From positions 1 to 64,000 of the forward strand of contig CADBXO010000002.1 in the NCBI GenBank assembly GCA_902798685.1: a stretch of 64,000 nucleotides of DNA, written 5' to 3'. The notes below the pieces were generated by a model that saw nothing but the letters and a program-made list of their open reading frames with translations, was not told the origin of the DNA and did no database searches. The position numbers and the translations under genes are program-made. Positions 21,150 to 29,566 of the stretch are shown piece after piece; position 1 is the stretch's first letter, and every line of letters starts with the position of its first letter. The stretch is from an uncultured Bacteroidales bacterium (lineage in GTDB: Bacteria > Bacteroidota > Bacteroidia > Bacteroidales > Bacteroidaceae).

Positions 21150-21974
21150 CTAAGCTATAAATGACTTGAGTTTACCCACAAAAGAGCGTGATACGGGCAC
21201 TGTGGCAAGCCCTCCGCCCAGTTCCATGGTATAGCCGTTGGAGTTTCCGTAAGCTTTGGTGATGCTGTTAAGATTCACCACGAACGAGCGGTGGCACTGG
21301 AAGATATTGTCATATTCACTAAGGTCATTCAAAACCGCCGAAAGTGAGGTCTGCAGCTCATCCTTGCGCAGTTTGCCCTCCTTGAGATAACCCACAACCA
21401 CGTTGTTCTTCTGAGCCTCAATGTAAAGCAGGTCATTGATGGGCAGCGTAACGTCATTTCCGCGCACTCGGGTATCGTGAATGGTCACCTCAATGCCCGT
21501 CTGCTTATCGGTAGTCTTGTCCAGAAGGTCATTCAGACGGCCTCTCAGATAGCGCTGATAAGACATGAACGTGGACAGGACCGATATGAAAATGCCTATT
21601 ATGAACGTCCAGTAAACGAATGTAAGGCAGAGATCAAGCCTCAAAGGATAATGGAACACACAGGTAAAGAGCAGGAAATTGCAAAGGCCGATGAACAGCA
21701 CCTGACCCAGTATGCTCACAATCTCATGCCATATCCGCCACGTCTGCACCCGTTTCTTGATAGGTTTTGCCACCAGATACCCGTAAACCAGACAGCACAG
21801 GAACGTAACACCGCCAAAAAGCAGAGAAACAAGCAATATGCTGCCCTGATAGAGACTCAGTCCGAACGGCTGCAGCAGATAGAGGATAAGGAATACTATG
21901 AAACAGTATATCAGGCAATCTTTTATCCAGTTGCCATCCCTTTGGAAAGGATATTTGCGAGTTAGAATAGACAT
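21150..21974 (-). CDS. Membrane-bound LytTR family transcriptional regulator
   Basis: A 274-residue protein with four predicted membrane helices in residues of about 20-140 (IYCFIVFLILYLL, SILLVSLLFGGVTFLCCLVYG, VSILGQVLFIGLCNFLLF, FVYWTFIIGIFISVL) and a C-terminal LytTR DNA-binding domain from about 170 (LPINDLLYIEAQKNNVVV ... FQCHRSFVVNLN ... VPVSRSFV). In Bacteroidetes such proteins take the place of a separate response regulator and may sense the membrane directly. Its position upstream of the TonB receptor and TPR genes suggests it may control them; the sequence does not show this directly. Confidence 0.85.
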   Translation of the reverse strand: MSILTRKYPFQRDGNWIKDCLIYCFIVFLILYLLQPFGLSLYQGSILLVSLLFGGVTFLCCLVYGYLVAKPIKKRVQTWRIWHEIVSILGQVLFIGLCNFLLFTCVFHYPLRLDLCLTFVYWTFIIGIFISVLSTFMSYQRYLRGRLNDLLDKTTDKQTGIEVTIHDTRVRGNDVTLPINDLLYIEAQKNNVVVGYLKEGKLRKDELQTSLSAVLNDLSEYDNIFQCHRSFVVNLNSITKAYGNSNGYTMELGGGLATVPVSRSFVGKLKSFIA

Positions 21975-21997
21975 GAATTCTGCAAACCTGTACTTTG

Positions 21998-22046
21998 CAA
22001 AAATAGCAATAAAGGCCCAGTTATGTGGCTAAAAGTATTATTTTTG
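21998..22046. promoter_or_regulatory. Divergent -7 elements for the LytTR gene and the M3 peptidase gene
   Basis: TATTTTTG at 21998-22005 on the minus strand (LytTR gene) and TATTTTTG at 22039-22046 on the plus strand (peptidase gene) both fit TAnnTTTG. The -33 boxes are weak. Confidence 0.5.
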
Positions 22047-22065
22047 TGGGAACAACGTCAACAAT

Positions 22066-24162
22066 ATGAATAAATCAGTAATTGTGGCTGCAGCAGCAGC
22101 GCTTTTGTTTATGTCGTGCAGTGAAAACAGAGTAAACCCTTTCTTTGAGGAGAGTAAGTTACCTTATGGTGCAGTAGAGTTTGATAAAATCCAGTCAACT
22201 GATTATATGCCCGCCTTTGAGGAGGGATTCCGTCAGTTCAAGGCCAATATCGACCAGATAGCCGCCTGTGCCGATGCACCCACGTTTGAGAACACCATTG
22301 AGCCTCTGGAGTTGGCCGATGACCTGCTGTCAAGAGTAAGCAGCGTCTTCTACAACCTTATGGAGACCGATGCCGATGACATCATGAAAGAGACCGAGGA
22401 GAAGGTCATCCCCATGGAGACCGAGGCCAATTCATATCTTTACATGAATGAGGCTATCTTTAATAGAATCAAGACATTATACGACGCACAGGATAAGATC
22501 GGCCTTACAGTTGAACAGCAGGAAGTACTCAAGAAATACTACCGCCGTTTCGTAAAGGGCGGTGCCCTGCTCGATGACAAGGCAAAAGAGCGTTTCGTAG
22601 AGATTCAGAACCGCTTGGGTGAGCTCCGCATCAAGTTTGCCAAGAACAACCTTGACGAGAGCAACGCCTACGTGCTTAACGTAACTGATATCAAGCGTCT
22701 TGAGGGACTCAGTCAGGACCAGCTGGAGGCTGCAGCCGCCCGTGCCAAGGAGAAAGGCCTGCAGGGATGGGCATTCAACGTACAGAAGCCCTGCTGGATA
22801 CCTTTCCTGCAGACATGTAAGGACCGTGACCTGCGCGAGCAGATGTACAAGGCCTACTACAGCCGCGGCAACAACAATAACGAGTTTGACAACAAGGAGA
22901 TAGTCAAGGAGACGCTCACCCTGCGTCTGGAACTTGCCAATCTGCTTGGATACAAGACCTTTGCTGACATGCAGCTCGAGGACCGCATGGCCAAGACTCC
23001 CCAGGCTGCCTATGACCTGCTCATGGAGATCTGGAAATACGCTCTCCCGCAGGCCAAGCGCGAGCGTGACGAGATGCAGAAAATCATTGATGCTGAGGGC
23101 GGTAAATTCAAGCTGGAGGCATGGGACTGGTGGTACTACGCTGAGAAGCTGCGCAAGCAGAAGTATGACCTGGACGAGTCACAGTTAACCCCCTACTTCA
23201 GCCTCGACAACGTACGCAAGGGCTCATTCATGGTAGCAGAGACCCTGTTCGGCATCAAGTTCAAGAAGGTAGACAACCTGCCCGTTTACCATCCCACAGT
23301 CGAGACCTGGGAGTGTCTGGATGCCGACGGCAGCCACCTGGCATACTTCTACACCGACTGCTTTGTACGCCCCACCAAGCGTCAGGGAGCCTGGATGACC
23401 AACTTCACAGGCGAGTACAACTTTGCAGGTAACAGCCAGCGTCCCACCATCGTAAACGTATGCAACTTCTCAGTTCCTACCGATACACTGCCCTGCCTGC
23501 TCTCCATTGACGATGCCCGCACCGTATTCCACGAGTTCGGACACGCCCTGCACGGCATGCTCACACAGTGCCACTACATGACCGTAGCCGGTACCGCAAC
23601 ACCTAATGACTATGTTGAGATGTGCTCACAGATCATGGAGCACTGGGCGATCGAACCCGCCATCCTCAAGCAGTACGCATTCCACTACAAGACCGGCGAG
23701 CCTATCCCCGACGCACTGATTGAGAAGATGCAGAACGCCGGCCACTTCAACACCGGATTCGAGACCGTAGAGCTTGTAGGAGCCGCTCTGCTCGATATGG
23801 AGTACCACATGCTCACCGATTACAGTAACTTCGATGACCAGAAGTTCGAGGATGAGATATCGGCCAAACTGGGTATGATACCGCAGATTGAATACCGTTA
23901 CCGCGGCACATTCTTCAACCACATATTCAATAACGACTATTGCGCAGGCTACTACAGCTACCTCTGGGCCGAGGTTCTGGACTGCGATGCATTCCAGTGC
24001 TTCAAGGAGGAGGGCCTGCTCAACAAGGAGACCGGCAAGCGTTACCGCCAGAACATACTTGAGAAAGGCAGCAGCGATGACCTGATGAAGCTCTACCGTC
24101 AGTTCCGTGGCAGCGATCCCAAGCCCGAGGCAATGCTCCGTAACCGTGGACTAATTAACTGA
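22066..24162 (+). CDS. dcp: M3 family metallopeptidase, Dcp-type lipoprotein
   Basis: A 698-residue zinc peptidase of the M3 family (dipeptidyl carboxypeptidase / oligopeptidase A type), which trims dipeptides from peptide C-termini. The zinc motif HEFGH lies at about residue 489, and the third ligand Glu about 25-30 residues on in PNDYVEMCSQIMEHW. The N-terminus MNKSVIVAAAAALLFMSC is a lipoprotein signal (lipobox FMSC), so it acts in the envelope, not the cytosol as E. coli OpdA does. The length fits Dcp. It sits 7 bp upstream of a DMT transporter. Confidence 0.9.
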   Translation: MNKSVIVAAAAALLFMSCSENRVNPFFEESKLPYGAVEFDKIQSTDYMPAFEEGFRQFKANIDQIAACADAPTFENTIEPLELADDLLSRVSSVFYNLMETDADDIMKETEEKVIPMETEANSYLYMNEAIFNRIKTLYDAQDKIGLTVEQQEVLKKYYRRFVKGGALLDDKAKERFVEIQNRLGELRIKFAKNNLDESNAYVLNVTDIKRLEGLSQDQLEAAAARAKEKGLQGWAFNVQKPCWIPFLQTCKDRDLREQMYKAYYSRGNNNNEFDNKEIVKETLTLRLELANLLGYKTFADMQLEDRMAKTPQAAYDLLMEIWKYALPQAKRERDEMQKIIDAEGGKFKLEAWDWWYYAEKLRKQKYDLDESQLTPYFSLDNVRKGSFMVAETLFGIKFKKVDNLPVYHPTVETWECLDADGSHLAYFYTDCFVRPTKRQGAWMTNFTGEYNFAGNSQRPTIVNVCNFSVPTDTLPCLLSIDDARTVFHEFGHALHGMLTQCHYMTVAGTATPNDYVEMCSQIMEHWAIEPAILKQYAFHYKTGEPIPDALIEKMQNAGHFNTGFETVELVGAALLDMEYHMLTDYSNFDDQKFEDEISAKLGMIPQIEYRYRGTFFNHIFNNDYCAGYYSYLWAEVLDCDAFQCFKEEGLLNKETGKRYRQNILEKGSSDDLMKLYRQFRGSDPKPEAMLRNRGLIN

Positions 24163-24169
24163 TAAAAAA

Positions 24170-25084
24170 ATGACTTTAACCGGAATTCTGTTTCTGATCA
24201 TTGCGACCGTATGCGCCGCAATGTTCTCTGTTGCGTTCAAGATATTTCATCGCAAGAACATCGATTCACATCAGGCAATATTCTTCAATTACCTGACAGC
24301 CTTTGTGATGGGTCTGCTGTTCTCACTTCACGGTGAGGTTGTTGTCAACCCCCTCAAAGCCAGTTGGCTGGTGCCCGTAATCATACTGGGATTCATTTTC
24401 ATGGCCGGCATGGTTCTGCTCTCTGAGTCCACCCGTCGTGTAGGTGTAGCCATCTCCACAGTATGCAGTCGTGCATCGATGGTAATACCCATCATCGTAT
24501 CTTATCTGATGATCCAGGGCAGTGACAAGCCCAAATGGCTGCTTATATGCCTGGTTCTGGTTGCCATGACCCTTACCGTATGGACCGGAAAGCAGGAAAG
24601 CGGACATAGAATAACCCTGATGGACATCCTGGCACCGCTTTCCGTATTCCTGGCATTCGGCGCCAGCAACTCGTTCCTCAAGGTGCTTCAGCATAAGGTA
24701 ACTGTGGCCGATACAGCCGCCGGACTCTCACAGCAGGCCATCAACAGCGAGTTGTCGCTGGTTACCGCATCGGTATTCTTTGTGGCCATGGTCATTTGCT
24801 CCTACTCATTCTTTACCAAGGACGAGAGCGGCAAGCGTACCCCTATCCAGTTCAAGAACATCCTGGGAGGCGCAGCATTGGGCCTTATCAACTATTTCTG
24901 CACCTACACTCTGATGCTGGCCATGAAGACCATTGACTCCTCCCTGCTCTTCCCGCTCCATAACATCGGAATAGTAGCCATAGGAGCACTGGTAGGCATG
25001 TGGGCATTCCAGGAAAAGATGAAACCGCACCAAATACTCGGAATGGTACTTGCTGCGGTCTCAATAGCTCTGCTTTGTATTTAA
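24170..25084 (+). CDS. DMT superfamily (EamA-type) transporter
   Basis: A 304-residue inner-membrane protein with about ten transmembrane helices in two repeated halves, typical of the EamA/DMT family (MTLTGILFLIIATVCAAMFSVAFKIF at the start, GIVAIGALVGMWAFQEKMKPHQILGMVLAAVSIALL at the end; Pro/Gly-rich helix ends, Glu in the last EK motif). Members export or import small metabolites, but specificity cannot be read. It is in an operon with the M3 peptidase (7-bp gap). Its 3' end overlaps by 4 bp the convergent, FMN-riboswitch-controlled receptor gene. Confidence 0.82.
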   Translation: MTLTGILFLIIATVCAAMFSVAFKIFHRKNIDSHQAIFFNYLTAFVMGLLFSLHGEVVVNPLKASWLVPVIILGFIFMAGMVLLSESTRRVGVAISTVCSRASMVIPIIVSYLMIQGSDKPKWLLICLVLVAMTLTVWTGKQESGHRITLMDILAPLSVFLAFGASNSFLKVLQHKVTVADTAAGLSQQAINSELSLVTASVFFVAMVICSYSFFTKDESGKRTPIQFKNILGGAALGLINYFCTYTLMLAMKTIDSSLLFPLHNIGIVAIGALVGMWAFQEKMKPHQILGMVLAAVSIALLCI

Positions 25085-28000
25085 TCAAATATCAGCTTTA
25101 CGCCCAGCTGGAGGTACCAGCAGTTGGAATTTGACTTATCCATATCGAAGGTCTTGGAAACAAGGCCTTCGCTGTTTTTCACCATCGTGAACTGAGGACG
25201 GCCCTCTGCATCCAATATGGGTTTTCCCTGATTATCAGTATATGTGGCCAATACCTTGCCGTTGTTGCATGCTGAAGGAGTTCTCATTACGCCCCAGCTG
25301 CTGTTCAGCAGGTTACCTACGTTCATGATATCGAGTGAAACCTGAAGTGTCTCGTTGCTGCGCTTGGAACCTATCAAGGCACCTACGTTGAAGTTCTGGG
25401 CCAGATGCAGGTCAAAGCGGTTCAGCCAAGGCATACGGGCTGCGTTTGCATCGGCATACTCACCCTTGTGGCTGCTCAGGTACTTGTCCTGGTTAACAAA
25501 ATCCCAGAAAGCCTGCTGCTGAGCGGCAGCGGTGATTGTACCGTTGTCAACGAACTGAATATCCTCCTTGTTTGCAGGAATCCAGATCAGGTCATTGGTG
25601 ATGCCGTCACCGTTCATGTCATTGGTATAGGTGTAACTGTATGTTCCGGCAGTGTATCCGGTGTAGAACAGACCTATCTCAGTGCTCATGAACTTATTCT
25701 TGGCATATCCCAGACGGTATGTAGCCATTGCTGACAGTTTATCGGGAATTACATAGGCCGACGGACGCAGAACCAGCTCGTTGGGGCTGTTTACGTTCAC
25801 GTCATTGCTCCATGCAGAGTTCAGGGCCGATCCCTTCATATCCTGTACGGACATTGAAACCTGATGTATGTAAGCAAACTCTGTCTTGAGGCCGTAGATG
25901 GGCTCTGCCTTAAGAGTTCCGCCCAGAGACCAGCTGTAACCCTTGTCGGTATTGCTGATAACCATGGCGCCTCCTGACTTTGAAACCTTCGATTGAACAG
26001 GAGTTACCGTATTGTAATTCACTCTGTTATCAACGCCAGCAAAACGTCCTGCGGCGTCATCGCTCATCTGGTTGTAGTTCTCTACATAAACGGCATTGAT
26101 ATCCTTGTTGTAGATACCCTCAACTGATACAGCCAGAGGGAATGCCAGGTCATCGGGCTCATAATCGATAGCCAATGAGGTCTTGAATACCTGCGGCAGC
26201 TTGAAATCACCTGCAATACCTGTAATTGAGGTGTTGTTAAGCGTGGGATTCGGGTTGGCGGTCATTGAAAGACCCTGCTGCCTGAGATAGTTCTTCAGTG
26301 CCTCCTCTGTGTAGAGGAAGTTGTTCTGAAGGCCCTGCTGCATTGCATTTGTGGGGTCCGATGACATCACGGTTCCCTGCAGCATACCGCTGCTGTTGGG
26401 TATTGTGGCAAAGAATACCAGAGGAATTCTGCCTGTAAACAGACCTGCGCCGCCGTGTACGGTAAGTGTACGTGCATCGTCCACATCCCAGTTGAATCCT
26501 ACGCGCGGTGACATCTGTATGTTAGCCTTTGGCCACTTGCCGTTGTCAATTACAGGAGCCTGATAGCCTGCGGGAGCCTGACCGGGAGCATAGAAGTGGT
26601 TTGTCCAGTCAAGAGCCTTGAAAGACTCGTTTGTCTGAAGCGGCTCATAGTACTGCATATGATCAGCCCTGAGGCCATAAGTAACAGTAATCTTGTCTGT
26701 TATACGTGACTCTGCCTGCAGGAAAGCAGCTGTCTGACCGAATGATGTACGTGATGCGGGGTCATCGATTCCGTCATATGTATAGGTCATGCCGAATGCT
26801 GCAGGAACAGCCTGGTTGATGAAATCCTCAAGTGAGTTGTAACGGTAGTAACCCGTACCGTACATGCGGTAGTTGGTTGCACCCTTCTGGTACTGATAGC
26901 TCAGACCGGCTGTAATGATGCTGTGAGACAGTGTCCAGCGGATATGGTCACTGATATTATATGTACGTACATAGTTACCGGTGCCGTTTGTGAATGCCTC
27001 ATAACCTGCGCTCATGAATGCGTCACCGTCCTTGCGGATATCGATATGGGGGAACCATGCTGATTCCGAGCCTCTGAGATTGCTTACGTCCGATACGCTG
27101 GCTGAGAACTTGTTGCTCATCTTGCCGCTAAGACGGCTGTTGAGCTCTGCTACGGCTGACCATGCGTTATCATTGATACTGAAGCAGTTATTGCGGAATG
27201 CATACGAATTCTTTGATATGCGATCCGATGCGGCTTTGGCACCCACCGTGCTCTTGGCATTTGGAGTGTTCCACTGCCTGTTGCCCGTCCAGTTGTAACG
27301 CAGCATCAGGTTGTGGTTGTTGTTGATGTTCCAGTCCAGACGTGCCAGCACCTTGGTGTTTGTCTGGTCACCGTTGGTAAGGTCATAACCGCCTGCATCA
27401 TAACCGTATGCCTTGAGTGCAGCGGCAAACTGGTCCATATCAGCAGCCGTTACCCGGCTTATCTTAGATGCATCATCACCTACTCCGTCTTGTGAGAGCC
27501 TGTACTCGGTTATCGGCCCCGGAGTGGTAACATACTCGGCATTAACAAAATAGAACAGCTTGTCCTTAAGTATCGGACCACCCAGCGTGAATCCTACGGT
27601 GGTGTGGCTGCTGCTTACCCTGTCACCCAGGTCAAAGCCGTCAATTTTGTTTCCGCGCAGTTTCTCGTTATGGAAATAGGTGTATGCGGTACCCTTGAAG
27701 GTGTTTGTACCTGACTTGGTGATTACATTGATGCCGCCGCCTGTAAAGTTGCTCTGACGTACATCATACGGGGCTATTGCAATCTGCATCTCCTCGACCG
27801 CATCAATAGATATAGGTGTGCCGGCGCCGGGCAGATCGGCCGAAAGACCAAAGCTGTTGTTCATCACTGCACCGTCAATTGTGAGCGTGGTAACACGGCC
27901 GTCGCGGCCTGCCATGGTGTTCTCAATGCCGCTGTAAGGTGACAGACGTGTGTAGTCAAGCATGCTGCGGTTGACTGAAGGCAGCAGCGACATGCTCTCC

Positions 28001-28467
28001 CTGTTAACGTTGTAGGTCTGTCCCGTGCGGGTCTCATTGAAATGTGTGCTCTCTCCGCGGATGGTAACGGTGGGAAGGTTCACGTTCTCCTCCTTAAGTA
28101 CCGCATTGAAGTTGTAATCCTTGCCCAAGGAAAGGATCACATTGTCATAAGCCACATCCTGATAACCTAAGAATGAGATCTTTACCAGATAATTACCAGG
28201 CTTAAGACCCGACAGTGAAAAGATACCGAAACGGTTGGTTACAGTACCGTAGAATGCGCCTGTCTCATTGCTGGTAACCAGAATTGAGGCAGCCTGAAGC
28301 GGCTCACCCTCCTGGTCTTTCACCGAACCGCTGATAGTTGCGGTAGTGTTCTGGGCCGATGCCTCTGCCCATGCAAACAACAACAGGAACAGGCACGCAA
28401 ACTTGAAGAGTCTGAATGACAAACTGCCGGCCTTAGCCGAAATACTGAACTCGGATGTCTTGTTCAT
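25081..28467 (-). CDS. Large TonB-dependent receptor (Oar-like), under an FMN riboswitch
   Basis: A receptor of about 1128 residues. A long signal region ends in FACLFLLLFAWAEASAQ. A carboxypeptidase-regulatory-like domain follows (TISGSVKDQEGEPLQAASI), then a TonB plug with YDVRQSNFTGGGINVITKSGTN, a pattern of Oar-like receptors, and a long barrel ending LGVKLIFD with a C-terminal aromatic near the end. The start is uncertain: the ATG at 28465-28467 (MNKTSEF) gives the most normal signal peptide, the ATG at 28528-28530 adds 21 residues across the expression platform, and one at 28543-28545 lies inside the riboswitch and is rejected. The riboswitch suggests a role in uptake of flavin or a precursor; no SusD partner is present. 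Confidence 0.82.
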   Translation of the reverse strand: MNKTSEFSISAKAGSLSFRLFKFACLFLLLFAWAEASAQNTTATISGSVKDQEGEPLQAASILVTSNETGAFYGTVTNRFGIFSLSGLKPGNYLVKISFLGYQDVAYDNVILSLGKDYNFNAVLKEENVNLPTVTIRGESTHFNETRTGQTYNVNRESMSLLPSVNRSMLDYTRLSPYSGIENTMAGRDGRVTTLTIDGAVMNNSFGLSADLPGAGTPISIDAVEEMQIAIAPYDVRQSNFTGGGINVITKSGTNTFKGTAYTYFHNEKLRGNKIDGFDLGDRVSSSHTTVGFTLGGPILKDKLFYFVNAEYVTTPGPITEYRLSQDGVGDDASKISRVTAADMDQFAAALKAYGYDAGGYDLTNGDQTNTKVLARLDWNINNNHNLMLRYNWTGNRQWNTPNAKSTVGAKAASDRISKNSYAFRNNCFSINDNAWSAVAELNSRLSGKMSNKFSASVSDVSNLRGSESAWFPHIDIRKDGDAFMSAGYEAFTNGTGNYVRTYNISDHIRWTLSHSIITAGLSYQYQKGATNYRMYGTGYYRYNSLEDFINQAVPAAFGMTYTYDGIDDPASRTSFGQTAAFLQAESRITDKITVTYGLRADHMQYYEPLQTNESFKALDWTNHFYAPGQAPAGYQAPVIDNGKWPKANIQMSPRVGFNWDVDDARTLTVHGGAGLFTGRIPLVFFATIPNSSGMLQGTVMSSDPTNAMQQGLQNNFLYTEEALKNYLRQQGLSMTANPNPTLNNTSITGIAGDFKLPQVFKTSLAIDYEPDDLAFPLAVSVEGIYNKDINAVYVENYNQMSDDAAGRFAGVDNRVNYNTVTPVQSKVSKSGGAMVISNTDKGYSWSLGGTLKAEPIYGLKTEFAYIHQVSMSVQDMKGSALNSAWSNDVNVNSPNELVLRPSAYVIPDKLSAMATYRLGYAKNKFMSTEIGLFYTGYTAGTYSYTYTNDMNGDGITNDLIWIPANKEDIQFVDNGTITAAAQQQAFWDFVNQDKYLSSHKGEYADANAARMPWLNRFDLHLAQNFNVGALIGSKRSNETLQVSLDIMNVGNLLNSSWGVMRTPSACNNGKVLATYTDNQGKPILDAEGRPQFTMVKNSEGLVSKTFDMDKSNSNCWYLQLGVKLIFD

Positions 28468-28490
28468 GCCCTTGGCACAAACAAGTTTTG

Positions 28491-28508
28491 CAGGCGCAAT
28501 AACGCCTG
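28491..28508 (-). promoter_or_regulatory. Hairpin in the riboswitch expression platform
   Basis: On the minus strand CAGGCG-TTATTG-CGCCTG is a perfect 6-bp stem between the FMN aptamer and the preferred start codon of the receptor gene. It has no T-run, so control of translation is more likely than of termination. Confidence 0.5.
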
Positions 28509-28530
28509 ACAGGACTGCTTTGTTTTTCAT

Positions 28531-28640
28531 AAATTCTTCTTCCATCCAGACTTTACTGTCGGTACCGTAGTTTCAACGGTTCAACCTTTCGGCTCGCGGA
28601 CTATACCGCCGGTCGAGGAATTTCACCTCACCCTGAAAAA
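28531..28640 (-). promoter_or_regulatory. FMN riboswitch (RFN element)
   Basis: Read on the minus strand, the conserved blocks of the RFN aptamer occur in order: AGGGTGAGGTGAAATTCC, then GACCGGCGGTATAGTCCGCG, AGCC, GTTGAA, a P5-like stem, and finally ACCGACAGTAAAGTCTGG followed by ATGGAAGAAG. These are the most conserved segments of the family, so the call is firm. FMN riboswitches normally switch genes off when FMN is plentiful, and usually control riboflavin synthesis or transport. Here the next gene is a TonB-dependent receptor. Confidence 0.95.
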
Positions 28641-28709
28641 TTACGGCTGCAAATTTCCACTTTCTGAGCGACTCCACAAAGATTTTTGTGCTAAAAAACG
28701 TTTCTCTGC

Positions 28710-28748
28710 ACGTTATCAGCACATTTGTAACATAAAACGTTATCTTTG
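28710..28748 (+). promoter_or_regulatory. Promoter and direct repeats of the toxin-antitoxin operon
   Basis: TATCTTTG at 28741-28748 matches TAnnTTTG, 26 bp before the antitoxin ATG. The octamer ACGTTATC occurs at 28710-28717 and again at 28737-28744, overlapping the -7 box, a suitable place for autorepression by the antitoxin or the complex. Confidence 0.55.
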
Positions 28749-28774
28749 CGGAAAGACATCGAAAAATCATAGAT

Positions 28775-29002
28775 ATGGAAAACATCAAAAAAGAAGTTTG
28801 CGAACCGGCTACACCCTATACTGTAAATGCCGGTAAAAGAAGTATGTATGTCAAGCCGACAGTACAACACAATCCCTACTCCATTGAAGAATTACATCAA
28901 ATGATTGCTGAAGGCGAAAAACAGTTCGCATCAGGCCAATGGCAGAACAGCAATGAAATGTTCAAAGAAATAGAAGAGGCTCTAGCCCAAGAAAAACACT
29001 AA
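28775..29002 (+). CDS. Putative antitoxin of a ParE-type module
   Basis: A 75-residue acidic protein 13 bp upstream of a ParE/RelE-like toxin gene and in the usual antitoxin-first order. No DNA-binding fold is recognisable. The C-terminal part (YSIEELHQMIAEGEKQFASG ... NEMFKEIEEAL) is helical and acidic, as toxin-wrapping segments are. The identification rests on the neighbour and order, not on family sequence motifs. Confidence 0.65.
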   Translation: MENIKKEVCEPATPYTVNAGKRSMYVKPTVQHNPYSIEELHQMIAEGEKQFASGQWQNSNEMFKEIEEALAQEKH

Positions 29003-29015
29003 ACAACACTTCTTA

Positions 29016-29342
29016 ATGAGAGTTAGATGGAACAAGCAGTCCAAGGAACAATTACTCCGGACTGCCAGTTACATTCGTCATGAATTCGGTCAGGAAACGA
29101 TGAACGATTTTTTGACGGAGATGAAGCGTACAAATAAGCTGTTGGCAAAGAACCCCTATTTGGGTTCCATTGAATCACTGTTATCGGACCTACCTATCAA
29201 ATACAGAAGTATTGTAGTCTGCAAAATCAACAAAATAGTGTATCGTATCGTAGAAAATCACATAGAGGTAACAGCACTCTGGGACACCCGTAGAGAACCC
29301 GACAATCAAATAGAGCAAACAATTATAAACCAACCCTATTAA
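29016..29342 (+). CDS. RelE/ParE family toxin
   Basis: A 108-residue basic protein with the ParE fold pattern: MRVRWNKQSKEQLLRTASYIRHEFG at the start (strand then two helices), a middle with KNPYLGSIESL, and a C-terminal sheet YRSIVVCKINKIVYRIVENHIEVTALWDTRREP. ParE toxins poison DNA gyrase while RelE relatives cleave mRNA; which applies here cannot be told. Adjacent to its likely antitoxin. Confidence 0.82.
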   Translation: MRVRWNKQSKEQLLRTASYIRHEFGQETMNDFLTEMKRTNKLLAKNPYLGSIESLLSDLPIKYRSIVVCKINKIVYRIVENHIEVTALWDTRREPDNQIEQTIINQPY

Positions 29343-29566
29343 CTAACTCCCCATTTGCACAAGGTTTCTGTTTGCAGGAGCAGTACTTGGGGTTTGGGGA
29401 GCGTTAGTGGAGAGGCGTTGGGAGGGACCCACGGAGGATCCCGTTAAGAACGGCGCATGTTTGACGAACGTTAGGCCCCGTAGGGGACTATAAGGAGGAG
29501 TTCGACGTTTAGGGTCCGGAGGGGTAAAAAGAGAAGCGGCTCAATTATCACGCAGGTGCGTTGGTA
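29343..29566. other. G-rich, hairpin-rich intergenic region of unknown nature
   Basis: 224 bp between the convergent toxin and aspS genes. The plus strand is strikingly G-rich. Inverted repeats include CTAACTCCCCA (29343-29353, directly after the toxin stop) with TGGGGAGCGTTAG (29395-29407), CCGTT-AAG-AACGG (29441-29453), and TAGGCCCC-GTA-GGGGACTA (29472-29490). No ORF, tRNA or known RNA family is recognised. It may be a remnant repeat element or a structured RNA. Confidence 0.5.

Noticed and set aside
28468..28545. ATG at 28543-28545 as the start of the large receptor
   Set aside because: The codon lies within the conserved GTCTGGATGGAAG block of the FMN aptamer, so it is part of the riboswitch.
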